A DNA stretch of 64,000 nt from Tetrahymena thermophila SB210 (lineage: Eukaryota > Ciliophora > Oligohymenophorea > Hymenostomatida > Tetrahymenidae). The number at the start of each line of letters is the position of its first letter. Positions within the stretch are counted from its first letter, which is position 1. Below are positions 54,201 to 64,000 of the stretch, piece after piece. Position numbers and translations under genes: made by a program. The notes beneath the pieces are model-generated. The model worked only from the letters and a program-made list of their open reading frames with translations, did not search any database and was not told the DNA's origin. The stretch spans positions 478,725 to 542,724 of the forward strand of contig NW_002476178.1 of NCBI RefSeq assembly GCF_000189635.1, in the 5' to 3' direction.

Positions 54201-57200
54201 TGAAGAGGAAAACAAAATAAAGCATGCATAGAACTAAGCCTTATTAAAACAGTAAGAATAGAAACTGGAAATAATAATCGATGATTTGAAGAACAAGATA
54301 GATAAGCTAAATTAACAAATTAAAGATCAATAGTATGAAAATAAGGAGGTGAAATTTGAATTAGAAAAATGCAGAGAAAGTAAAAAAGAATAAGAAGAAA
54401 AACTGTAAAAGTAAAAAGATAAAAATAAAGAACTTAAATAAAAAATTACAGAAATTGAAGCATTAAGTGTCAAATAAATTTCATAGTTATAGTAACAAAT
54501 TTCATAATATGAAATCTAAATCAAAAATTCGCAGAAGGTTGAACAAGACTTAAAAGATAAAATCACAGAAATAAAAGAAAAACTCTCTTAAAATCAATTA
54601 GAGCTTAGTAAACAAAAAGAAAAAAGTAGTAGTAGCAGCAGTAGTAAAAATGTTCTAAGAAGTGAATACATTTAAGAAATTGAAAAATATTAAAATCAAA
54701 TTAAAGAATTGAAAAACAACCTTGATGACAAAGAAAGAGAAACAAGAAAAATATTAACTGAATATAATGAGGCCAGGAATAAGATACTCTCTTATCAAAC
54801 AGAATAACTCGAAAATGAGGAGAAAATAGACAAGTTAAAAGAAGAACTCAAAGTTAAATCTAATAAATTAAATTAGTAATAAGAAACTATAGACTAGCTC
54901 CAATAAGAAATCTAGAAGAAATAAAACATCATCATGAGTGGCTCAAATAATCTGAATAACAGTTAAATAAGCTAAATCAATGGAAATAGCAATCAAAGAA
55001 GATCACTCAATAACATTATTGTAGATGAGAGTGGAATAAATAATACAAATCATGTCTCTTAACTGAACCAATAAATTAATGATCTTTAAAATTTATTACA
55101 AGAGAGAGAAAATATAATTAACAATTTAAAAGAAGAAAATAAATAGATTTAAGACTTCTATCATTCAGAATAGCAAGAAAAGGTCAATCAACTAGAAAAT
55201 TAGTACTAATAAATTGAAAATCAAATTAAAGAGAGGGATGATAAGATTGCCTACCAATCCTCTCAACTTGATCAAAAGTCAAAAGAAATTCAACAACTTA
55301 ATGATAGGATAAAGTAAATTACTTCAACAAAAGACCAAATTACTTAATAATACAGCAAGCTTTAAGAAAATAACTTGAAGTTACATGACTAAAACGTTGA
55401 GTTAACTGCTAAGCTAGAAAACTTCTAACAAGAGTTTTAAAAAATAATTGTTAAAGTAATTTTTAATTATTTTATTAAAATATTATTTATTACTATCGTT
55501 TATTTTGCTAAAATTCTAATTGAAAGAGTTAAATTTATAATTTTATTAAAACATTAGGTTAAGGAATAAGAATAAGCAACCAATTATAAAGATATGATCA
55601 TTCAGTAATTAGATGATAAAATAAAAGAATTGGAATAGGAAAAGCAAGAGGCTGATAAGGTTATAGACAAAGTAAAATCAAGCAAAAAGGACTAATTGAA
55701 TGATGCCTAATAACAATAAAAGAATTTATAAGCTAATAATGAGTAAAAATAAGCTTTGATTGACTAACTCAGCGCAAAAGTTGGTAAATAATAGAAATAG
55801 GTTGAGGATTTAGAAGTTTAATTATCAGAGACTTAAACTAAAATAAAATAATTATAAGATCAAGTTAATGATTTGGAAGAGTAAAAGTAAAACAAAAATG
55901 AAAAATTGCAAGAAAAGGAAAAGGAATTATTTGCTGTTCTATCTAAATCTAATGAAAAAGAGTAAAATTTAGAAAATTAGTTAGAAGATGTTCGTAGGAA
56001 ATTGAAAGAAGTAGAAGATAACTTGCAAAAAGCTCTTAATACCATAGAATAAAAGGAAACTGAACTAAAGCTAATTAAAGAGAGGTTAACTAAATCAGAA
56101 AAATCTGAAAAGAAACTAGAAAAAGAAAGAAATTAAAAGAGTGAAGAAGTTTAATAGCAATAAAAAGATGTAGAATAATTGTAATAGAGAGTTTAAATTT
56201 TAGAATAATAAAATTCAGAATATGGAAAGATTATTTAAGGAAAAAGTAATGATTATGATTCAATAATAAAGAGTGTTCATAAAGAACTAAATACATAAAT
56301 AGAAATTGTTTAAACCCATAAAACACTCTTAGATAAAGAGTAAAGCGAGCATGAATAAACTAAGAAAGAATTCGAAGATTGGAAGAATAAGCTATAAAAA
56401 AGTTAAGAAGAGAATAGATTGAAAACAGAAGAGATTTAAAATATCTAAGACTAGCTTATAGATACACAAAATGAAATAAATTCTTAAGAGGAAACAATAA
56501 AAAATCTAAATAATTAATATGAAAATTTATAAAAATAGAATGAATAATTAAATGAGGAACACAATAATTTAAAATCTAAATTGACTTCTTTGAACGAAGA
56601 ATATTCATTTAAGATAATAAGAATGGAAGAAACAATTAAAACACTTGAAGAAGAATTGAATTAGCTTAAATAAAATAATTATGACTTATAATAATTGATT
56701 TAAGAGAAAGATAATCTTATTCAAATAAACATTACTAAAATTAATTAATATGAGTAATAAATTATCAATTTCTAAGAAATTATTTAAGACTAGCAAGATC
56801 AAGCTTAAATTTAAAAGCAATAAATAGAGTTGCAGGCATAAACATAGGAAAGCACTTTAAAAAAGCAGAATGAATAAGTTATCGCTCAAATTAGAGCTGA
56901 ATTAGTTAAAGAAAATCTTTAAAATATCTAAAATTGTAAAGAAGAAACAGAAATCCATTTCCAAAATATCTTGCAAGAAAAAGAATAATAATATCAAGTC
57001 TTATTCTAGCAAACCACTTAATCATACGAATCTAAAATTATCTTAATATAACAAGAATTCTAAGTAATATTACAATAAAAATTAGAAGAGCTTGAGGCTG
57101 CTTAAAGTGCTATCTTGTAATAAAAGCTAAATGAGCAAGAAGCACAACATTAGAAGGAATTGTAAAAGCTATTGAAAAATTAATAAAACGAACTACAAAG

Positions 57201-60200
57201 TAAATTTTAAGAAGAAATGAAACATTTAGAAGCACAGTATTAAGAAAAATTGAATGAGTAGAGTGAGAACCATAACAAAATATTGAGTGAACAAGCTAAG
57301 TAAATTTAAAATAGTGAAAATCAAAACTTGTCATAAAAGATTATCGATTAATAGACTTAATTTGAATAAATTTTATCACAAAAATTAAAAGAATCTGAAG
57401 AAATTCATAATTAAATTTTATAAGAAAAAATAAAGGAGTGTGAAGGCAATTTCTAGCTTATTCTTTAAGAAAAAACAATAGAAATTTAAAATGAATAAAA
57501 TAAGGTTTTATTAGATAAACTCAAAGAGCAGGAAAGCCAACTCAATAAATAAATTCAATAAAAGCTTAGTGCAGATTTTTAATAATAAGTATAAACTTTA
57601 GTTGAAAAATAAAAGCAATAAGAAGAGAATTACAATAAAATAATTTAAGAAAAGGATTAATAAATTGCAAAAATGGATGAAATTTTGAAAGTTAATTCTT
57701 AAGAATTCTAGCAGGTCTTATAAGAAAAAGAGGCATAGATATTAGAAATTACAAATAATATTAATATCATTTAATAATAAAATAATATATAAATTTAACA
57801 AATTAATTAATAGCACAAGTAGGAAATAAATGAGATAGTATCCTCTAAAAATGAAATTACAAAATATACTAAGTCTTTAGAAGACTAAATTGCTGAATAG
57901 GAAATGAAGAATAAAGATAGAGATTAAGAAGAAAATCAATTAAAATAAGAGTTGAAAAAGCAAGAAGATAAAGTCCATGATTTAACTTAGAAGTATTCAA
58001 AATTATAAACAGAACTAGAAAATTTAAAAGAATAACACTAAGATTACGTTAAGCAGTTATAGAATTAGCACCTATAAGCTATTCAAGCCAAGGATTCTGA
58101 TATAGAAAAATTAAATGAAAATGTAAGAAATTCCAAAAAGAACTCACAAGACTTGCAGCTTCAATTATAGTCCTTGCAATAAACTAGGCACAACCTTGAA
58201 GAATAATTAAATGAATTAAGAACATTAAATAGCAAATCAGCTAATTAATAAAGTTAATAATTCTCTTAATTACAAGATGAATACAGCGAGCTGCAATAAA
58301 ACCTTTAACAAAAGAATCTTCAATTTAAATAAATGCTTAATGAGCATGAAAGCGAAAAGAGTTAATTGAATGAAAAAATAACTAAAATTGAGAAATAATT
58401 GAAGGATAATTAAACTATTTGCTAAGAACATTAAAACTTAATAGAATAAAACAATTTAAAAATAAAAGAGTAGCAATAAAAAATTAAAGAGTATGAAAAC
58501 TAAATTAGCTAAATGCAGCAATAAAATGAAGAATAAGCTAAAATACAATAAAAAGAATAAAATAATTTAGATAAAGAAATAGAAAAATTGAAAAAGCATA
58601 TTGAAAGCAATCAAAAGGAAGCTGCTGAATAGCAATAAGAACTAATTAAGAAGCATCAGTAAGAAATTGATAACATTCAAAATTAAAATGATATTCATTT
58701 GTAATAACAATTAAATTAACTGAAATAATAATATGAGGTATAAATTTAATAGATTACTAAATAGTAAAAAGAAGAGGCACAAAAACACAACTAATCAAGT
58801 GAATAACAAATTTAATAAATAACTGCTAAATATTAACAAGATATTTAAAATATCGTTTAATAAAATGAATAAAAAATAGCTGAATTAAATGAAGCCAATA
58901 AATAGTTAAGTTAAAAAGATTCAGATAACCAAATTAAAATACATTAGCTTTAACAAGAATCTGAAAATAATTCAACAAATTTTGAAACTAAAATATCTGA
59001 AAATAGTAAAATTTATGAAGAAAAAATAAGTTAAATTTCAATTACTTTTGAGACTAAAATAACTGAAATAAAATAATCATATGAAATATAAATAAATGAG
59101 CTGAAATAGCAATATGAGACAAAAATATAATCACTTTAAGAATCTGAAAAATAGACAAATGAATCAAGTAATAAAGAAAAGCAGGAATTAATTTCAAAAT
59201 TAAAGGAAGAATTCTAAAAAGAAATAGCTGAAAAGGATGAAAATCACAATAAATAAGTTAAAGAAATTTAAGATAATTTAGATAAATAAATAAATGATTA
59301 TGAATCTAAAATTAAAGCTTTGCAAGTTGATTATCAAAAATAAATTGAAGAATCAAAAGCAGACCATGAAAAAAATATTAAAGAAATTACTGAAAAATTT
59401 GAAAAATAAATTTCTGACTTAAATGAAAGATAATAGAAAGATATTGAAGGAATCTAAATTAACCACGAATTCATAATAAAAGAGTTATAAAAAAAGATTG
59501 AAACTCTAACAATAACTTTAGATGAAATCAACTAAGAAAAAGAAGATATTGTGAACAAAGCAAAGTAAAGTTTTATTTTTTTTAGATATTTTATAATTCA
59601 TTTTAAATTTAGGGAAGAAGCTGAATAAGAGATATAGAATATCGATTAGAAGTATAGAAGTTAAATTTAGCAGATGCACAAAGATCATAATGATTATATC
59701 CTTAATACAGAAAGTGATTAGTAAGATGCAATATAAACTGTTAAAGAACAATATGAGCTAGAGATTTAGGAACTCAAGCAAATGATACCTTCAGATTCAA
59801 ATGAATTAATATAAAGTAAGAAATAAAAAAATATTTCATGTTGTATTTAATTTTTTTATTACAGAATATCTTAATTAGATCAAAGAACTTGAAGAAAAAA
59901 TATAATAGCTTTAATAATAAGATACTTAGTCAAATGAAGAAAATTAAAGATTAGAGTTAACAATTATCTAATTAGAAGAAAAAATAATTCAAGTTGAAAA
60001 TAAGTATCAAATACAACTATCCAACGAAAGTGAAAGTCACAAGCAATTAATAATTGAGATAGAAACTCAAAATAAAGAAAAAATTGCAGAGTTGTAAAGA
60101 ATAGAAAATGAATTAAGAATTCAAATTGCTTCTCTTTTAGGTATGGATGAAAAACAAAAAGTTGATCAATAATAAAAAATAAATCAATAAGGTGCTGATA

Positions 60201-63136
60201 AAGAATAACAAATAGTAATCTTACAAAAAGAAATTCATACTATAGAGTCAACTTACTAGCTTAGGATATAAGAATTTGAAAAATAAATTTAAGATATACA
60301 ATTAAGGGAATCTCAGAGATATAGTTAATTAGCTTAGAGATACTTATTAATTTGTCTTGAATCAGAAAGATTAAAAAGCTCTGCAAATGAAAGAAACTCT
60401 TCTTCAGGCTCTAACACAAGTTAATATTAGAGTAGAATTAATGAATTAGAAATTCAAATTTAAAACCATATTGAAGTTATAAGTAAGCTACAGTAAGAGC
60501 TTAATATAAGCAGTACTACTATTAATCAATAAATCTAAAAAATATAAATTTATGAATAGCAAATTTAATCAAATAATTTCACAGATTAAAATCTACTTTA
60601 AAAATATCTTATTGTTTGTTTGGAGGCAGAGAGACTTAGGTAAGTTGCATTAAATTAATCATCTAAATCTATGGCTGTATCAAACTAACCTGTAGATTTT
60701 GATAAAGATTAGTAAATATCTAAACTATAAATATAAGTTTAATAATATGAACACAAAATGTCAGAACTACTCATAACAATAAATAGCAAATAAGAATTAA
60801 TATCTAAATTAGAAACAGAAATCAATATTCATATAGAAAAGGTTAGTATTCTTAATCAATAAATGCAATCATAATAAACTTAATCATCTGTTGACACTTA
60901 ACTTTTATAGAAATATCTTATAGTTTGCTTGGAAGCTGAAAGACTTAAGTTACAAAAAGGTACTTCTGGTATCAGTATTTAATAAAACTTTAATGATTCA
61001 GAGATAGAAATTTTAAAGTAAAGAGTTATTTAACTTGAACAAGAAGTTATCTACAAGTCTCAGATAATTAGTGAATTTGAAGAGAGTAAAGGTGTGAAAA
61101 GGTCCACTAAGTCAAGTTAAAATTAGGAATTGAGCTAACAGTATTTAGTAGTCTGTATGGAAGCAGAGCGTCTCCAATAGTAATTATAAAAATAAAAAGC
61201 AGATTATGAGAATTAAATAAGCGAACTGATTAAAAAAGATAAAAGAAACTAAGAATACCTCAAAATAAATGATGCTCAAATTAAGGCCTTAAATGAGAAA
61301 CTTAAATCCTCAAGCTAAAGCTCCTTAAAATCAAATCCATCCTCTCCGGTAAATGAAGATTAAGATAATAAAATTAAAGAAATTCAAGCTAAGTTAGAAA
61401 AAGCTCAAATGTAGATTGAGAGTTAAATGCAAAAAATAGAAAAACTTCACAATGAAAAAATAAATGTTGAGGATTCAAATGCTAACTTAAACAGATTTAT
61501 AAATGATTTGAAGGATTAAAAGTCTTCAATAGAAAAATAACTACATTAATTGGAAAAAGAAAATATTGAAAAATCTCATCAAATTGAAAAGCTAGAATAA
61601 GAAAAAATACTACTTCAAAAATCTGTTGAAGAGTTAGGTGAGAAATTAATTAAAATGCAAATTTAGTAAAGAGATGAAGAGGAATATGATGACTAAGTAT
61701 TCGTAGTAAATAGAAAAATGGATGCTTTAAAGAGTTTAGTAACTCAATTAGAAAGAGATGTAAAGAAGTATGTTGAAACCTCTTAAACTATGTAAAGAAT
61801 AGGTATTTCTTTATTCTCTGTCGATAGAGATTTACCTCTTGAAACCTTTGTAGAGCAACTAACATAAAATGTAAATGATGTTCTCAAATTCCTTGAACAA
61901 TAAATAGATGATAAAGATGCTTAACTTGAAGATCTCCAAAGGAACTTGTAAGCAAAAGATGACTAGATCTACTAACTCTAAAACAAGTATTTATTTATTA
62001 ATTTATTCATTTAATTTATATATAAATATTTAATTTATTGAATATCTTTTGAAATGATAAAAAGTCTTGAAAGTCATCAGTAATCATTCTTACAAAAAGA
62101 ATTCTAAACTGGAGAAGATAAAAATATGGAAAAAGTTAATGAAATTTTAGGTCTTTCTGCTATTGGTGCAGATATTGTTGAATAGAAAAAAGACTAAAGT
62201 TTCCTTTCAGACCATGACATCGAAAACATTGCTATTGAAGATAAAAAAATTTCTGTATAGATTTCCTATAGAGACAATGATGAAATATAGGAAAGAAACT
62301 CAAAGATGGGAGGTAGGCCATCATCTAATTAAGGATCAGTTTAGCATTCATATAATTAATAATCTTAAAACTAATCCTCAGTGCCAAATGTTGATAAAAA
62401 TATAAAAGAATAATATGATCATTAAATATAATCATTAAACGAAGTAACTAGATATAAAAATGTGAATAAATATCATTTAAATATATTATTTTTAATTTAA
62501 ATAGTAACATAGATCTATAAAGAGAAAATATGATAACTTATTAATAGAAAATGAAGACTTAAAAAGAAATCTTTCATCTTTCTATTCTTTGCAAGTAAAT
62601 AACCCTCTTAATCCTGCTGAAATTAATTTGATGAGACAGGAAATGGATTAGTAAAAAATGCAGCTTGACTAATTAAAGGAAGAAATTGAAGATCATGAAG
62701 AAAATGAAGAAAGGTATTAGCAACAGGTAATTCGTTAAATTAAATTGATTAATTTAAAAATTTTAATTTCTTTTTAAGTTTTTAATGAAATTTTAATTTA
62801 ATATATAAATTAATATAGATTGGATAATTAAAGAAGAAGATCTTTGAATTAGAAAAGCAGCTCAAAGAAAGTGTAGCAGGTCATTAATATTAAGCTGTTA
62901 AGGATAGCTTTTAGAATTTCTTCAAACTTCATTTTGATAAAAAGTAATTAAAATTGCTTATTCAGAGATTAATTTTTTTTAATATTAAAAGCTCTAAAAC
63001 TAACGAATTTATTAAAGCAGAAGAATATCTTAAGATCTTACTTAATTTACTAAATATCGGAGAATAATAAAAGAAAGAGTGCGTCTTAGTTTATCAGTAA
63101 GTGGTGGCTAATTCTAAAAAATTCAAATTTTTCTGA
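51287..63136 (+). CDS. Giant coiled-coil protein, telomere-proximal
   Basis: The last gene before the telomere, about 3,750 residues in about nine exons. The first intron is 51810-51933; others lie near 54.14-54.20, 55.46-55.56, 59.57-59.61, 59.82-59.86, 61.99-62.07, 62.45-62.52 and 62.73-62.82 kb. The N-terminal ~200 residues are polar and Ser/Gln-rich. Nearly everything after that is heptad-patterned Glu/Lys/Gln/Leu/Ile sequence, so the protein should be a very long rod. Four copies of a motif close to Y-L-I-V-C-L-E-A-E-R-L interrupt the rod at 60.34-61.18 kb. A less repetitive block follows (I-G-I-S-L-F-S-V-D-R-D-L-P-L-E-T-F near 61.8 kb). The C terminus (E-E-Y-L-K-I-L-L-N-L-L-N-I-G-E) loosely recalls the GRIP/GRAB domains of golgins but lacks enough marks to call. 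TGA is at 63134-63136. Golgi tether, basal-body rod or cortical fibre are all possible; function is unknown. Proteins of this type are often mis-annotated by coiled-coil similarity to myosin. Confidence 0.8.
54625..54647 (+). repeat. Polyserine trinucleotide run
   Basis: AGT/AGC triplet run inside the giant coiled-coil gene, encoding a short serine stretch that breaks the heptad pattern and may act as a flexible hinge. Confidence 0.7.
60335..61182 (+). repeat. Four diverged copies of a Y-L-x-V-C-L-E-A-E-R-L motif
   Basis: Within the giant coiled-coil gene the motif occurs at about 60341 (Y-L-L-I-C-L-E-S-E-R-L), 60606 (Y-L-I-V-C-L-E-A-E-R-L), 60914 (Y-L-I-V-C-L-E-A-E-R-L) and 61141 (Y-L-V-V-C-M-E-A-E-R-L). 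Each is preceded by Q-[KRQ] and usually a Leu. Spacing is about 230-310 bases (75-100 residues) with ordinary coiled coil between. The DNA differs at synonymous positions, so the peptide is being conserved. Confidence 0.9.
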
Positions 63137-63723
63137 AATAACTACAGAAGCCATCATAAAAATTATATAGAAGTGTTATTTAATGCTGCTCTATGTTAAA
63201 AAAAATTAAAAATTATATAATAAAATTTATTTAATTAAAAACTTTAGTCTTGATAATTTATAATTTCATATAGTTAAAATACAAAAATATGTTTTTAATA
63301 ATTCTAATAAATAAACTTTGAAATATATATTAATATCATGTTTATTACTTATTGTAAGGATGAAAAGTAGCGCTCTTGTTTCAAATTTTTTTAAACAAAT
63401 TTTAATGAACAACTAAAAGAAATTTACTTTTAATAAAATTCAAAATCAATCCATTATTTATAATTTTTTTAACAAAAATACTACCTATCTTTCATTATAA
63501 TTTTATTAAACTTCATAAATTAAATTTAGTATAAAAAAATATAAAATTCTTTTTTTAAATTGGTTATGAAAAAATAAAATGAAAAAAATATTAAATAAAT
63601 TAAAATTTAAGCTTGATTTTATTTTAATGAAATTATTGATTTAAATACTTTTTTATGTTTTAGATTAAAGATTCTTGCTTAAAATTTCAAATAAATTAAA
63701 CTTTAAATGATAATTTCATCAAA
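63137..63723. other. Subtelomeric spacer
   Basis: 587 AT-rich bases between the last stop codon and the first telomere repeat. It must contain the 3' UTR and polyadenylation site of the giant coiled-coil gene. I see no ORF, no repeat family and no degenerate telomeric repeat. Confidence 0.7.
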
Positions 63724-64000
63724 TTGGGGTTGGGGTTGGGGTTGGGGTTGGGGTTGGGGTTGGGGTTGGGGTTGGGGTTGGGGTTGGGGTTGGGGTTGGG
63801 GTTGGGGTTGGGGTTGGGGTTGGGGTTGGGGTTGGGGTTGGGGTTGGGGTTGGGGTTGGGGTTGGGGTTGGGGTTGGGGTTGGGGTTGGGGTTGGGGTTG
63901 GGGTTGGGGTTGGGGTTGGGGTTGGGGTTGGGGTTGGGGTTGGGGTTGGGGTTGGGGTTGGGGTTGGGGTTGGGGTTGGGGTTGGGGTTGGGGTTGGGGG
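63724..64000 (+). repeat. Macronuclear telomere, (TTGGGG)n
   Basis: About 46 perfect TTGGGG units, with one extra G at the very end. The G-rich strand runs 5'->3' towards the end, as in all ciliate telomeres. A homogeneous T2G4 repeat is the Tetrahymena-type telomere; Paramecium mixes G4T2 with G3T3 and spirotrichs use G4T4. Added by telomerase after programmed chromosome breakage in the developing macronucleus. The junction with unique sequence at 63723/63724 is abrupt. Confidence 0.98.

Noticed and set aside
51287-63136. Myosin heavy chain or kinesin identity for the giant coiled-coil gene
   Set aside because: No motor domain or P-loop was seen; similarity would rest on heptad composition alone.
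63724-64000. Paramecium or spirotrich origin
   Set aside because: Paramecium telomeres mix GGGGTT with GGGTTT and its introns are 20-35 bases; spirotrichs use G4T4 and gene-sized chromosomes. Pure T2G4 with longer introns and multi-gene layout fits Tetrahymena-like ciliates.

Overview
The window is the end of a ciliate macronuclear chromosome, most likely Tetrahymena or a close relative. Three things show this. The last 277 bases (63724..64000) are an uninterrupted (TTGGGG)n telomere. The sequence is extremely AT-rich, with short AT-rich GT..AG introns. Every recognisable gene reads through TAA and TAG as glutamine and stops only at TGA. Translation with the standard code breaks all genes into fragments; the gene models here were read by hand in the ciliate code. 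Because AT-rich DNA has few TGA codons, open frames alone are weak evidence, so I relied on homology, splice phase and composition.

Layout, left to right. 1..932 is non-coding. 933..3123 (+) is a multi-pass membrane protein. 3714..16334 (-) and 17259..28902 (-) are two giant tandem paralogues: secreted or type I membrane proteins with a signal peptide, a unique N-terminal ectodomain, several dozen cysteine-rich furin/growth-factor-receptor-like modules, one transmembrane helix and a short tail. 29575..31614 (+) is cactin, a spliceosome-associated protein. 33080..35668 (+) is an eight-exon CTP synthase. 36011..37138 (-) is an RPA2-like OB-fold protein. 37698..39161 (-) is an MFS sugar transporter. 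39914..40644 (+) is a 98-residue, four-exon, two-helix protein resembling RNase kappa/V-ATPase subunit f. 41410..45229 (-) is a membrane protein with a very Q/N-rich C-terminal region; its 3' end was duplicated, leaving a decayed copy beside it. 46188..50409 (+) and 51287..63136 (+) are large coiled-coil proteins, the second about 3,750 residues. A 587-base subtelomeric spacer leads to the telomere.

There is no operon logic; these are independently transcribed eukaryotic genes, and the mix of housekeeping genes (cactin, CTP synthase, RPA2, V-ATPase-like) with lineage-specific giants is typical of ciliates. The least explained items are the paired giant cysteine-rich receptors with a shared cytosolic tail motif, and a four-times repeated Y-L-x-V-C-L-E-A-E-R-L motif in the telomere-proximal coiled-coil protein. 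No tRNA, rRNA, CRISPR array or transposon was recognised.
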